DNA from: Oligoflexus tunisiensis
GTDB taxonomy: Bacteria > Bdellovibrionota_B > Oligoflexia > Oligoflexales > Oligoflexaceae
Assembly (NCBI RefSeq): GCF_001748245.1
Contig: NZ_BDFO01000001.1
Coordinates: forward strand, 6,291,346-6,355,345
Reading direction: 5' to 3'
DNA: 64,000 bases
In this document: one piece after another, positions 24,236 through 33,565 of the stretch
Layout of the letters: each line of letters starts with the position of its first letter
Numbering within the stretch: the first letter of the stretch is position 1
Made by a program: the position numbers and the translations under genes
The notes under the pieces: model-generated
Told to the model about the DNA's origin: nothing
Database searches by the model: none
What the model saw: only the letters and a program-made list of their open reading frames with translations

Positions 24236-26518
24236 TTATCCCGCTTTTTTGTTGAAAGCAAAGTGCAGAACATCATCCTTGACGGACACGTGGATCACGC
24301 CGCCCTTCGACATCTCGCCGAACAGAAGCTCATCAGCCAGCGGCTGTTTCACTTTCTCTTCAACCAGACGGCGTATGGGTCGTGCACCATAGGCTTCGTC
24401 ATAACCCTTCGTCGCCAGCCAGGCGATGGCTTCCTGATCGAAGTCGAGCGTGACTTTCTTCTTCGCCAGTTTATCGTTGAGTTCATCAACAAATTTCTTC
24501 GCGACCATCTGCACCACGTCCTGAGGCAAGGGGCCAAAGGTAATGATGGCATTCAAACGGTTGCGGAATTCTGGCGAGAAGCTTTCCTTCACCGCTCGCG
24601 ACAGACCCTGACCTTCGGCCCGGGCTTTCGTGCCCTTGTCAAAGCCAATGGACTGCTGACTCAACTCCTTCGCGCCTGCGTTGGTGGTCATAATGATCAC
24701 CACGTTACGGAAATCTGCCTTACGGCCATTATTATCAGTCAAGGTACCATGATCCATCACCTGGAGCAGGATGTTTTGCATATCCGGATGAGCTTTCTCA
24801 ATCTCATCCAGCAAAAGCACCGCATGCGGATTCTTGGTGATGGCATCCGTCAGAAGACCACCCTGATCGAAACCGACATAGCCGGGAGGTGCACCGATCA
24901 GACGGGACACCGAGTGCCGTTCCATGTACTCGCTCATGTCGAAGCGAATCATTTCGATACCCAGAGTTCGGGCCAACTGCTTCGCCACCTCGGTTTTACC
25001 GACACCGGTGGGTCCGGTGAACAGGAACGAACCGATCGGCCGATCTTCATCCCCCAGGCCGGAGCGTGAAAGCTTGATGGAGGAAGCCAGAGCTTCAATG
25101 GCTCGATCCTGACCGAAGACCTTGGACTTCAAACGCAAATCCAAATCCCGCAAGGACTCCCGTTCTGTAACGGTGACCTTGTTCAGCGGAATACGAGCCA
25201 TCTTCGCCACAACGGTTTGCACCATCTCGGCGGTAATGGTTCGATTGCCTTTGTGGTTCGCCCCTTTCAGAGCGACAGCCGCAGCGGCCTCATCAATCAC
25301 ATCGATAGCCTTGTCCGGCAGCTTGCGATCGGTGATATAACGTGACGACAGATCCACAGCTGCCAGCAGGGCCGCTGGGGAATAGTGCACGCCATGATGC
25401 TTTTCATACTGGCCTTTGATGCCTTTCAGAATCTTCAGCGCATCATCGCGAGAAGGTTCCTCAATATCGATCTTTTGGAAACGTCGCGCCAGGGCGTGAT
25501 CGTTTTCAAAGTGGTTGCGATATTCCTTGAACGTGGTCGAACCCATGCAGCGGACATCACCTGATGCCAAAGCCGGCTTCAGAATGTTGGACGCATCCAG
25601 AGCACCACCGCCTACAGCACCCGCCCCGATGATGGTATGAATCTCATCGATGAAGAGCACATGTTTCGGAGTTTTCTGAAGGGCTTTGATCACACCTTTG
25701 AGCCTTTGCTCAAAGTCACCGCGGAATTTCGAACCCGCTATCAAAGAGCCCATGTCGAGCGAGAAGACCTTCAGCCCACGCAGAGCTTCGGGCACCTCAT
25801 TGTTCACCACGCGTAGCGCCAGACCTTCGGCCAACGCTGTTTTACCGACCCCGGCATCCCCAACAAAGAGGGGGTTGTTTTTCCGCCGGCGGCAAAGCAC
25901 CTGCATGATACGCTCCAGCTCAAAATCACGGCCGATCAAAGGATCGATCTTGCCCTGACGGGCCCGCTCGACGAGGTCGACCGCAAATTTGCCCAGCGGA
26001 TCCTTGGACGGGGCTTCGCCCTCATCTTCCGACTGCCCGGGTAAAAATCGCGAAGGATTTTCCTCCGAGTCACCGGGCTCATCCGCATTCTTGCTGACGC
26101 CATGCGAAAGGTACTGGATCACATCAAGACGTGTGATCTTTTCTTTTTCCAGATAAAAGACCGCAAACGAATCTTTCTCTGAAAAAATGGCAACCAGGAC
26201 ATTCGCACCCTGGATTTTTTCCTTGCCTGCTGACTGCACATGCTGCGCAGCCCTCTGGATCACCCGCTGAAAGCCGATGGTCGGCTGGGGCAGTTGACCC
26301 GAGCGCAGGGAATTGTTGTCAATGTGTTCTTCAAAGAATGATTCCAAATCACGGCGGACATTGTCGATGCTGCCCCCACAAGCTTCAATCGCTTCGCGGG
26401 CCGTTGCGTTGTGGAGAAGAGCATAGAGAATATGCTCGACAGTTACGTAGGGATGCCCACGCCGTGTTGCTTCACTCACCGCTAAATTCAAACTTATTTC
26501 GAGATCTGGGCTAAGCAT
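24236..26518 (-). CDS. clpA: ATP-dependent Clp protease ATP-binding subunit ClpA
   Basis: A 760-residue AAA+ unfoldase that feeds proteins to ClpP. The N-terminal Clp_N repeat domain (about 1-145) is the ClpS-binding part. AAA-1 has Walker A GDAGVGKTALAEG near 220, and AAA-2 has GPTGVGKTEVAKQ near 500. The ClpP-docking IGF loop is present (QQSIGFDKG), and an LNDN-type clp signature and TTNAGAKEL sensor lie before it. There is no middle domain, which separates it from ClpB. Length is normal for ClpA. It follows clpS by 18 bases, the standard pair. No clpP is in this window. Confidence 0.97.
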   Translation of the reverse strand: MLSPDLEISLNLAVSEATRRGHPYVTVEHILYALLHNATAREAIEACGGSIDNVRRDLESFFEEHIDNNSLRSGQLPQPTIGFQRVIQRAAQHVQSAGKEKIQGANVLVAIFSEKDSFAVFYLEKEKITRLDVIQYLSHGVSKNADEPGDSEENPSRFLPGQSEDEGEAPSKDPLGKFAVDLVERARQGKIDPLIGRDFELERIMQVLCRRRKNNPLFVGDAGVGKTALAEGLALRVVNNEVPEALRGLKVFSLDMGSLIAGSKFRGDFEQRLKGVIKALQKTPKHVLFIDEIHTIIGAGAVGGGALDASNILKPALASGDVRCMGSTTFKEYRNHFENDHALARRFQKIDIEEPSRDDALKILKGIKGQYEKHHGVHYSPAALLAAVDLSSRYITDRKLPDKAIDVIDEAAAAVALKGANHKGNRTITAEMVQTVVAKMARIPLNKVTVTERESLRDLDLRLKSKVFGQDRAIEALASSIKLSRSGLGDEDRPIGSFLFTGPTGVGKTEVAKQLARTLGIEMIRFDMSEYMERHSVSRLIGAPPGYVGFDQGGLLTDAITKNPHAVLLLDEIEKAHPDMQNILLQVMDHGTLTDNNGRKADFRNVVIIMTTNAGAKELSQQSIGFDKGTKARAEGQGLSRAVKESFSPEFRNRLNAIITFGPLPQDVVQMVAKKFVDELNDKLAKKKVTLDFDQEAIAWLATKGYDEAYGARPIRRLVEEKVKQPLADELLFGEMSKGGVIHVSVKDDVLHFAFNKKAG

Positions 26519-26536
26519 GCTAATAACCGACTCCTT

Positions 26537-26854
26537 TCACGCCCTCTCCATGACGCACTGAAGAGGGTGCCCGTTTTGCCGCGCTTCTTCGGTCACCAAG
26601 GTTACCTTCGTCTCGGCAATCTCATAGGGGTATATACCACAGAGAGCACGCCCTTCGTTATGGACTTTTAACATAAGATCGGTGGCCGCCGCGTGATCCT
26701 TGTTGAAGTATTTTTCTAAAATATGAACCACAAACTCCATCGGTGTATAATCATCGTTCAACAAATAAACCCCGTAAAGGCGAGGTTTTTGTGTGAGGAC
26801 TCTTTCCTTCAGTATGATGCTGGTATCATTCTCTCCAGCTGGTTTTCCGCCCAT
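26537..26854 (-). CDS. clpS: ClpA adaptor protein ClpS
   Basis: A 105-residue adaptor that delivers N-end-rule substrates to ClpA. The N-degron pocket residues are visible in YGVYLLNDDYTPMEFVVHIL (the Asn-Asp-Asp-Tyr-Thr-Pro-Met core) and the later KVHNEGRALCGIYPYEIAETK stretch. The first 25 residues form the flexible tail. ATG 26854 was chosen because GAGGAGAG lies just upstream; the open frame continues to 27052 but without a good site, and would run into the motB side. It is co-transcribed with clpA. Confidence 0.95.
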   Translation of the reverse strand: MGGKPAGENDTSIILKERVLTQKPRLYGVYLLNDDYTPMEFVVHILEKYFNKDHAAATDLMLKVHNEGRALCGIYPYEIAETKVTLVTEEARQNGHPLQCVMERA

Positions 26855-26925
26855 GTCCGATTCTCTCCTCAACTCCGACAAGGATTCTCCACTCATCATA
26901 CCCGAAGCAGACTTCCCTTTGATAG

Positions 26926-26953
26926 AAGGTAAGTAGGAACAGGGGGGTGTCAA
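26926..26953 (-). promoter_or_regulatory. Possible sigma-70-type promoter for clpS-clpA
   Basis: On the minus strand TTGACA (26953-26948) is followed after 16 bases by TACCTT (26931-26926), about 70 bases before the clpS start. The -35 is perfect and the -10 weak. A G-rich run surrounds the -35. This would let clpSA be expressed apart from motAB upstream. Confidence 0.4.
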
Positions 26954-26978
26954 GGGGGGGTACATAATTAGAAAGAGA

Positions 26979-27644
26979 TCAATCCAAGCGGATAACCACC
27001 CGGCGGTTGGCGCGACGCGCTTCTTGCAAGGACTGTCCTGATTTTCCTTCAACCGGTACTTTTGGCTGTGTATGAGCCACAGCCTGAATTCTCATCCGTT
27101 TCTCATCCAGACCGTGTCCCTGCAGCAGTTTCAAGAGTGTAATACCGCGAGCCGCGCTTAATTCCCAGTTGGATTTAAAAAATTTTGACTGAATGGGCCG
27201 ATCATCGGTGTGGCCTTCGATCGTGACAACGTAGCGGTCGGGAGCCTGCGACAGGATGCGTAAAATCCTGTCGGTGGTATTGGCAAAGGCGGGACTGGCC
27301 TGGGCTGAACCCGAGGGAAAAACCAGCCTTTCGCTGAATTCGAGGAGCAGACCGTTCAGATCGATGCGGACCCGAATATCCTCTTCCAGCTTCAGCTGCT
27401 TGATGGCCTTTTCCAAATCCTCAGCGACGACCGTAAGATTGGCAACTTTTTCTGCGGCCGGGTTTTGGGCCTGCACCGCACTGGCGACCTGATCGTACTG
27501 CTGACGGTCGGGCTTGGACATCGACAGCATCAGAGCGAAAAAAGCCATAAGGATAAAGGTGAGATCGGTGAGACTGGCAAGCCAGAGAGCTTCCTTTTTT
27601 TTGACCTTGATGCGCGGGGGTCCCGAGCTTTCGAATTCCGCCAT
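26979..27644 (-). CDS. motB: MotB-type flagellar or gliding motor protein
   Basis: A 221-residue stator protein. A short basic head (KVKKKEALWL) precedes one membrane helix with the proton-carrying aspartate in SLTDLTFILMAFFALML. A plug-like linker and a C-terminal OmpA peptidoglycan-binding domain follow, with TIEGHTDDRP and the LSAARG motif. It pairs with MotA 3 bases upstream. No other flagellar genes are nearby, so it could drive a flagellum coded elsewhere or gliding. AAGGTGAAGC precedes the ATG. Confidence 0.93.
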   Translation of the reverse strand: MAEFESSGPPRIKVKKKEALWLASLTDLTFILMAFFALMLSMSKPDRQQYDQVASAVQAQNPAAEKVANLTVVAEDLEKAIKQLKLEEDIRVRIDLNGLLLEFSERLVFPSGSAQASPAFANTTDRILRILSQAPDRYVVTIEGHTDDRPIQSKFFKSNWELSAARGITLLKLLQGHGLDEKRMRIQAVAHTQPKVPVEGKSGQSLQEARRANRRVVIRLD

Positions 27645-27647
27645 GCT

Positions 27648-28439
27648 TCACCTTTTCAGCTGCGGGTTCGACGCGGGAGCGGCCGAGCCCGGCGACTGTT
27701 TGCGCTGCGTATAGGTACTCATGATATCGCGCATGTGAATGCTGGATTTTTTCCCTTTGAGCGAGAGCACACCTTCAAGCACCATGAGGTCGATCTGCAG
27801 GGATTTCTCCGCCTCCAGCTGGATCTTCTCAGCACAGGGTGCATAAATAATATTGCCTAGAATCAGCCCGTAGAAGGTGGTGATCATCGCCATGGCCATG
27901 CCGCTGCCGATGGATTCCGGATTCTTCAGATTCGCCATCATGGAAATGAGACCCATCACGGTTCCTATCAAACCAATGCCGGGAGCAAGGCGGGCCAGGT
28001 TATCGAAAAGATTATTCGCCAGCGACATCCGCATCTGCTGGGCGTTGATCTTGTTTTGAATGTTGTGACGAATTTCCTCGAGCGTGAAGTCATTCACAAT
28101 GAGGGAAAGCCCATCGCGCAAAAGGGGGTGACGAACCTGATTGCGAACCTTCATCAGCGAGCCTATGCCTTCTGACCGCACAAGGGCCGAGGACTTTGTC
28201 AGGACTTCGATCACTTCTTTTTCCGTACGCCCTTGGACGCGGAAGAGCGCCTGGGCCAGGATCGAAAAACCCACTGCGAAGTCGCGCAGCCCATGCGAAA
28301 GGAGCATCACGCTGGGGGGCATGATTCCAAGCAGGACGATACTGGGTTTGTCCAAATACCCATGAAACGACGTAGCCGGATGCGTCGCTGCAAAGTACAA
28401 ACTGTAGGCAATGCCGATGATACCTAAGATAAGGGACAC
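27648..28439 (-). CDS. motA: MotA-type flagellar or gliding motor protein
   Basis: A 263-residue membrane protein with four helices: an N-terminal hairpin, a cytoplasmic loop with the charged segment that contacts the rotor, then the paired C-terminal helices (LARLAPGIGLIGTVMGLISMM and AMAMITTFYGLILGNIIYAP). The APGIGLIGTVMGL stretch is the standard MotA/TolQ/ExbB signature. A long charged tail ends the protein. The start is GTG with a strong GGAGGTCCTCGC upstream. With motB it forms the proton-driven stator. It is divergent from the HTH regulator gene over about 285 bases, in which I can name no site with confidence. Confidence 0.92.
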   Translation of the reverse strand: MSLILGIIGIAYSLYFAATHPATSFHGYLDKPSIVLLGIMPPSVMLLSHGLRDFAVGFSILAQALFRVQGRTEKEVIEVLTKSSALVRSEGIGSLMKVRNQVRHPLLRDGLSLIVNDFTLEEIRHNIQNKINAQQMRMSLANNLFDNLARLAPGIGLIGTVMGLISMMANLKNPESIGSGMAMAMITTFYGLILGNIIYAPCAEKIQLEAEKSLQIDLMVLEGVLSLKGKKSSIHMRDIMSTYTQRKQSPGSAAPASNPQLKR

Positions 28440-28724
28440 GCGAGGACCTCCGTTCCCTGGGAACCCTATCTTTATTTTAGGCAGGGTCTCCTGAACTGTC
28501 AGTCAGCAGGCTTTGCCCACGTCCAGGTATAAATAGCCCAAACTTAAGTGTCAGAAGCTATAAAATTCCTTTGTTTATATCTCAATACCTAGATTGACCG
28601 ACCCCATATTCGATGTTAAAAGAGAAACATGGTGAAATAGACGAGAAGATAGTTATGTCAAACGGCTGCCGCGGTGGGTCCACCGCTGCGTTGCAATATG
28701 TCGTACTCCGGGAGGGTGCCTTGC

Positions 28725-29639
28725 ATGAAAAAGGATATGGCGGTCAAATACCCCCATTCAGCCAATCTCTTTCAATTCTGTCGCAAGGTACTCGATCACA
28801 AATTCGGTGGCATTCGCGTGATTGATCAGGACGTCGGGCAAATCCTCGGTTTTGATCCCGCCGACTGCAGTCACTGGAAAAAAGGCAAAAAGAATATCCG
28901 TTCGATTCAGGCCATGAAGTCGATCGCCAAACACCTCGGTGTGGATGAGCGGCTCGTGGTGGATGTCGCTTCCGGAGAGATGACCGAATGGGAAGCGTTC
29001 TACGAATATACGGGTTATGGTGATTTTTCCCCGGACCCCAAGGTCCTGGATTCCGCAAAAAAAGAATACTACCGGCGGAACGCCAACACCTGGGGTCGCG
29101 ATAAGGAACTCGAATTCAAAAAGCAGTTTGAGATCAACGAACCGGAAATCAACCGGATCGTGCGGAGCATTCATGAGACGATCAACTTTCATGAAGCGCC
29201 GCTCTACCTGCCCGAGATCGTCGCCGCCTATCCCGAACTCGCCATGCGTGCCGTCGACAAAAATCCTGAGAAGAATGAAGAGCCCATTACGGTTCTCGAA
29301 CCGGAGCCGGGCCGGATCATGATTGAGTATCCCATGGACGTGAAGATGCGACCCTACATTCGCTATCGCATCGCGAAAGCCATGGCCGCCTACTTCCTGA
29401 AAAAACACAGTGTCACGCCACCCGCCGACAACACCGAGCACTCCACTTACATAGCCGAAGTTCAGGCGAATCTTTTCGCAGCCAAGCTCCTGACCCCTGC
29501 CTATTTGATTCGCAAGGAACTGGCCAATCTTGATGCCGCCAAGGATATTGTTGCCCAGCTCGCTGATGTCTTCTGGATGTCCAAGACCTTCATGAACGGT
29601 CGCCTCAAGGAGATTTTGGAAAAATCGGCTGAAATTTGA
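28725..29639 (+). CDS. HTH regulator with degenerate ImmA/IrrE-like domain
   Basis: A 304-residue protein. Residues about 10-80 look like a Cro/C1-type helix-turn-helix (DQDVGQILGFDPADCSHWKK, then IRSIQAMKSIAKHLGV). The C-terminal part resembles the ImmA/IrrE metalloprotease fold: a helix where HExxH normally lies, here RIAKAMAAYFLKKH, followed by the family's second helix EVQANLFAAKLLTP. The zinc-binding motif is missing: AKAMA stands at the HExxH place. It is therefore probably a non-catalytic sensor or binding domain. ATG 28725 follows GGGAGGGTGCC, which decides the start over 28674 and 28737. It is divergent from motAB, so it might regulate it or itself. The target is unknown. Confidence 0.7.
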   Translation: MKKDMAVKYPHSANLFQFCRKVLDHKFGGIRVIDQDVGQILGFDPADCSHWKKGKKNIRSIQAMKSIAKHLGVDERLVVDVASGEMTEWEAFYEYTGYGDFSPDPKVLDSAKKEYYRRNANTWGRDKELEFKKQFEINEPEINRIVRSIHETINFHEAPLYLPEIVAAYPELAMRAVDKNPEKNEEPITVLEPEPGRIMIEYPMDVKMRPYIRYRIAKAMAAYFLKKHSVTPPADNTEHSTYIAEVQANLFAAKLLTPAYLIRKELANLDAAKDIVAQLADVFWMSKTFMNGRLKEILEKSAEI

Positions 29640-29741
29640 TCCGTCTTTCCAGCTGGAGTCAGAACCGGGCTTCCGTTAGACTGTTTGTGGGTGCCAGATT
29701 TCCCGGTGCCTACAATTTGATCCAGCGGAAGGGAGGATAAG

Positions 29742-31019
29742 ATGGCGAAAAGCCACCTCAGCCTGACTCTATCTCTATTATTGGGTCTGGTCTCAGACAT
29801 CGCCTGGTCCCAGCAGCCGGCTCCGGCTGCGATGCCCAAACCGGATCAGACGCCGGCTCCCTCGCCACCCGGCGTGCGGCAGCTGCCGCCCAAAGCTCCT
29901 GCGCCAGCGGCCCCGACCACAGCAGCCCCGGCGATGCCGACGACCAAGGCTCCGGCTATGGCGCCCACCGCTTCGGCGAACAAGGATCCCAAAGCCACCC
30001 TGCAAAGATATGCCGATGGCCTCGCGATCGTCCTCCTGAGCCTTGGCGCCTGGCAGGATCCGGTCGCGACGGAAAAGAATCGCATCATGATTGCTCTCAA
30101 GAGTTTGAAGGGTATCGCGAACGAGGTGCAGCCGCTCCTGACAACCACGGCCTCCGATCCGGTGATGCGTTACGTGACGTTTGACCTTTCCAAACAGCTT
30201 CTGCGTCTGGAAGCGGCGGTCACGGCCGGAACCTGGCAATACGCACGCTATCTCCTCCGGCAAATTACGCATTACACCGTACCCTGGCATCCGGGCCAGA
30301 CCAAGGCCAGCAGCATCCTCCAATTTACCGAACCTCCAGCGAGTCTGAGTGAACTGGAAAAGGCGGAGTACTATGCCGCCATCAAACGGTATGACGAGGC
30401 CATGATCGCCTATGAAAAGGTCCTGAGTGATAAAAAATTTCGGACGTCCCGGCCGGGGATCTGGGAAGGCGCCGTGGAAAATTTGATGGCCATCACCATC
30501 CGGGTGCGGAACGATGCGCATATCACCCTGGAAATGAGCAGCGCCCTGCGCGAGGAATCCAGTTCCGATTCCGCGCAAAAGGAAATGCTGAATTCCTGGC
30601 GGAACTCTGCCAAGGCCTGGACCATCGAAAACGTGGCACCAAAACGGAGCGGCACCGTGCTTCTGAACCGGGCACAGCAGATTGCCGACAAGGGCGATCA
30701 GCTGGGGAACAAGGGTCGGAACTTCGGCACGATCGAATACCTGCGGGCCATGTCGATCCTCAATGAGCTGGCGGCGAGCCAGGAACCGGATGCGCTCAAG
30801 GCACGCGGCTTTCAGCTGGCCGGCAGGACCAGCGAAAAATTGCGGCACGTCTTTGTGTGGATGCAGGCGGATACCTATTACGAGGCCTGCATTCGGGCGC
30901 GCCCCCATTCCGCTGAAGCGCGTGAATGTCTGAAGCATTTGGAAGCCTACCAAACGCAGCAAAAGGATGTTGTGCCCGACCGCGATAAGCTCAAACAGCT
31001 GGCAGAATTGGCCTCATGA
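29742..31019 (+). CDS. Secreted helical-repeat protein, function unknown
   Basis: A 425-residue protein with a signal peptide (core LTLSLLLGLVSDIAWS, cut near QQPAP) and a Pro/Ala-rich stalk to about residue 80. The rest is helical with TPR-like periodicity (ELEKAEYYAAIKRYDEAMIAYEKVL and later helices), and near residue 330 an IEYLRAMSILNELA helix. No enzyme motif is seen. GGGAGGATAAG gives a strong start. It is followed by a lipoprotein gene and a barrel-like gene, so the three may form an envelope unit. Confidence 0.68.
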   Translation: MAKSHLSLTLSLLLGLVSDIAWSQQPAPAAMPKPDQTPAPSPPGVRQLPPKAPAPAAPTTAAPAMPTTKAPAMAPTASANKDPKATLQRYADGLAIVLLSLGAWQDPVATEKNRIMIALKSLKGIANEVQPLLTTTASDPVMRYVTFDLSKQLLRLEAAVTAGTWQYARYLLRQITHYTVPWHPGQTKASSILQFTEPPASLSELEKAEYYAAIKRYDEAMIAYEKVLSDKKFRTSRPGIWEGAVENLMAITIRVRNDAHITLEMSSALREESSSDSAQKEMLNSWRNSAKAWTIENVAPKRSGTVLLNRAQQIADKGDQLGNKGRNFGTIEYLRAMSILNELAASQEPDALKARGFQLAGRTSEKLRHVFVWMQADTYYEACIRARPHSAEARECLKHLEAYQTQQKDVVPDRDKLKQLAELAS

Positions 31020-31130
31020 AGCGCCCGGGCCGGTGAAATTTTGCCCTTTAACCCACTGAAATCACATCCCTTAAGCACCTCCCTTGAATGTTCTCCGTTT
31101 TCTGCCGATAGCAAACGGGGGACTATATTT

Positions 31131-32249
31131 ATGAAAAAAATCATGATCCTGGCGGCATGTTTGGCTCTGGCGGCGGCCTGTCGTGAAACACGGGCTATCA
31201 ACTCCACGGAAGTTGAGAATGTCAACAAAAGTGCGAACTATTCCGTGTCCGATGTGGAAGCGGAACGCATGATGCAGATCATTCGCGCCAAGATTGAGCG
31301 CGGCGAGGATCTTTCACCGAATCTCACTCGCATCATTCAGATCGTGATGAACCGTCAGGGGCCGGACTACGCGTGGCAACCTTTGCAGGTGGATGCTGCC
31401 CGGCAGGAGAAGCTTGCGGCCAAATTTGAAACCTATCGCCGGCTTTATACCGGCGCTCTCGACAAGGCCGGGTTCGTCGCCGGCTGCGATGGTCTTTTGT
31501 TCACCTCCCTTTTAGTGGCATCGGGGTTGAACCAGGACGTCGCCCAGGCGGAATCATCCACGGAGCCAGGCCGCTGGTATCGATCCGCGGACCATAACTG
31601 CTACCCGACCGGACAAAGCCGCAGCTCAATCAGTCGGGATATGCTGCTCGGCCTGAGTCTCGCCCTGTGGCAGACGGGTGATGGCGCAGCCGTGGATCGG
31701 TTGCTCCAATTCAGTCTGAAGAACAAGGGCGTCCTCGGTGATGCCATTGATGGCGAGGAGCTCGCCGGTGCCGCGACGATGAGCCCGAGTCTTCTGAGTC
31801 TTTACAGTGAACTCGATTATATTTTGAATGGCCGCACCTCGGCCAACCGCGGTTACTTTCCCGAGCTGGGTCGCAAGTTCGCCGGTTTTGAGGCGCATCT
31901 GATGGCCCTGCGCCTGATTCTGAAATCATCCCTTTATGGAGGATTGATCGATACCGATTTTGATCTGATCGCAACTCAGATCAGCACCCAACCGCAGAAC
32001 GCCCTCTTTCAGGCGATTTACCATGCCTTCACGGACGGTGATGGGACCCTGGCTGCGGATGTTTTGCTCAATGAAAAATATTTCCCCACAAACGCCCTGC
32101 CCGGCAGTGCCCAGCGCTGTGAACTCTATCTTTGGCAACGGGATCAAAACAGTGACGATTGGCAACCCTGTGCCGATGAAAATCAAACCTTTCCGGCTGT
32201 GGATTTTTTCTGGGTTTATGCGCTGCTGAATAGCACTTTCCGTCAGTAA
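31131..32249 (+). CDS. Lipoprotein of unknown function, 372 residues
   Basis: Lipoprotein signal MKKIMILAACLALAAAC with the lipobox cysteine at 17. The mature part is largely helical, with two central cysteines (GCDGLLF and NCYPTG) and a C-terminal pair (QRCELYL, QPCADEN) that could form disulphides. No family was recognised. ATG 31131 was preferred to the 31041 start because the signal peptide begins here. It lies 10 bases before the next gene, so the two are probably co-transcribed. Confidence 0.7.
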   Translation: MKKIMILAACLALAAACRETRAINSTEVENVNKSANYSVSDVEAERMMQIIRAKIERGEDLSPNLTRIIQIVMNRQGPDYAWQPLQVDAARQEKLAAKFETYRRLYTGALDKAGFVAGCDGLLFTSLLVASGLNQDVAQAESSTEPGRWYRSADHNCYPTGQSRSSISRDMLLGLSLALWQTGDGAAVDRLLQFSLKNKGVLGDAIDGEELAGAATMSPSLLSLYSELDYILNGRTSANRGYFPELGRKFAGFEAHLMALRLILKSSLYGGLIDTDFDLIATQISTQPQNALFQAIYHAFTDGDGTLAADVLLNEKYFPTNALPGSAQRCELYLWQRDQNSDDWQPCADENQTFPAVDFFWVYALLNSTFRQ

Positions 32250-32259
32250 GGGGCGAACC

Positions 32260-32982
32260 ATGCGACTTAGGTTGATCCTGATCATTCTTGCGTTTGGATT
32301 TGCGGAACCTGCCATCAGTCGGAGCCGAACGCCCTCCAAAAAGGAGGCTCCGCCCGTGGAAACGCCCGAGGAAAAAGCCCGGCGTCTCCGACCAGGCTGG
32401 GCGGCTGTCACGGAAATCAGCATACCGCATCCGATCGACATCGGATTCGGTTATATAAGGCCCAAGGGTGATAGCCACATGGGTTCCTTCGGTCTCTTTG
32501 AAAAAAATATCGCGCCGGGGCGTGGCGTTCGGGACATCAAGCTGCGCATGCAGCACCTGGAATATCGCTTTCGCAGCGAACCCTCGGAACGTCATCCTCT
32601 CTACTGGCAGGTGGCCGGGGGTTATCAGGAAATTCAGATCGATGGCACCCGGTCGGTGACCCTCACGCAGGATCAGGTGAATTTCACCACCGATATCCAG
32701 GGTTCCCTGCTCATCCGGAGTCTTTACTGGACCCCCAAGGTCGGCATCACCAAACATTTCAAGAGTGGGCTGACGTTGAGCTGGGGTTTCGGCTACATGA
32801 TTCCGGCTTTGGTCACTTCGGATTTCACGAGCCGTGTGCCCGAAGATCCACTGGTCGATGAACTCATGCAACAGGTGGGGTCCTATCAATTGACCAAGCG
32901 TGAGCTCGAACGCATTGGCAAGCGGGTCGGGCAGCTGGGCATTCCGCATGTGGATCTCATCGAAGTGATCTGGCGTTTTTAG
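32260..32982 (+). CDS. Probable outer-membrane beta-barrel protein
   Basis: A 240-residue protein with a signal peptide (LILIILAFGFAEPAIS). Beta strands with alternating hydrophobic residues follow (HPIDIGFGYI, LYWQVAGGYQEIQID, GLTLSWGFGYMIPALV), and it ends in an aromatic residue (IWRF), which is typical of outer-membrane proteins recognised by BAM. A proline/glutamate-rich segment links signal and barrel. It is small for a barrel, perhaps eight strands. No porin or channel family was identified. Confidence 0.6.
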   Translation: MRLRLILIILAFGFAEPAISRSRTPSKKEAPPVETPEEKARRLRPGWAAVTEISIPHPIDIGFGYIRPKGDSHMGSFGLFEKNIAPGRGVRDIKLRMQHLEYRFRSEPSERHPLYWQVAGGYQEIQIDGTRSVTLTQDQVNFTTDIQGSLLIRSLYWTPKVGITKHFKSGLTLSWGFGYMIPALVTSDFTSRVPEDPLVDELMQQVGSYQLTKRELERIGKRVGQLGIPHVDLIEVIWRF

Positions 32983-33025
32983 TGGCGTCGCCTCTCTAAT
33001 CTTCTTAAGTGATGAAAAGAATACG

Positions 33026-33042
33026 CCCGGTATTTTACCGGG
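33026..33042 (+). terminator. Hairpin after the barrel-like gene
   Basis: A perfect seven-base-pair stem CCCGGTA / TACCGGG with a TTT loop, 43 bases after the stop. It lacks a clear U run. Confidence 0.5.
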
Positions 33043-33103
33043 TCCCCGCAAGGCATTCTCCTGTATGGGTTTCCTTCTTCATTCAATTTTTATAAACGGC
33101 AGG

Positions 33104-33133
33104 TTGACAAGAATTCAACACGCATGTCAGAAT
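33104..33133 (+). promoter_or_regulatory. Possible promoter for the SulP-gamma-CA unit
   Basis: TTGACA at 33104, an 18-base spacer and CAGAAT at 33128. The -35 is perfect and the -10 weak. It sits in the 583-base gap before the SulP operon, about 430 bases before that start and 30 before a small ORF, so it may drive either. Apart from this, the hairpin at 33026 and the small ORF, I see nothing I can support in the gap. Confidence 0.35.
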
Positions 33134-33163
33134 CTGCACTCACATCTTTGTTGATCTGCGTGG

Positions 33164-33493
33164 ATGCGGTTGATGAGTTTATTCGCAGTACTGGCTCGCA
33201 GAACATTCATTTTTATGCTGCTCTTTCTTGGACCGCTATGCTTTGTACAGCATAACCACAGCGGCTTTCCGGAGGCCTGCGAGCATAAGAAATCCGAAGT
33301 TGAGGCGACCGGAGTTGCCTGGCTCATGGCACAAAAACCCGCGTATAAAAAAACTGCGCGGGCCCCTGCATTCCCTCATGATCTCACGTCACCTGTCTTC
33401 CTGGTGCGACTCTATCGCGTTTTAAGTTCACTCACTCTCATCGCCAACCCTCCTGCGCCCCTGGCCTCAAGATGCCTGCCCATGCTCTGTTGA
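33164..33493 (+). CDS. Small secreted or membrane ORF, 109 residues, uncertain
   Basis: An open frame with a hydrophobic N-terminal segment (TFIFMLLFLGPLCFV) that could be a signal peptide, then a His/Cys-bearing segment (QHNHSGFPEACEHKK) and a leucine-rich tail ending in a cysteine. A weak promoter lies 30 bases upstream. The ribosome site is poor (TGCGTGG), so expression is doubtful. It lies immediately before the SulP operon. Similar small secreted proteins with His-rich regions can bind metal, but I do not recognise a family. Confidence 0.35.
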   Translation: MRLMSLFAVLARRTFIFMLLFLGPLCFVQHNHSGFPEACEHKKSEVEATGVAWLMAQKPAYKKTARAPAFPHDLTSPVFLVRLYRVLSSLTLIANPPAPLASRCLPMLC

Positions 33494-33565
33494 GAGCAAT
33501 CGTATTGCATTCAATTTAAAAGTTTACGTTTGCATGGGTTGAAATTTTTCAGCAGTGGGCTTCTT

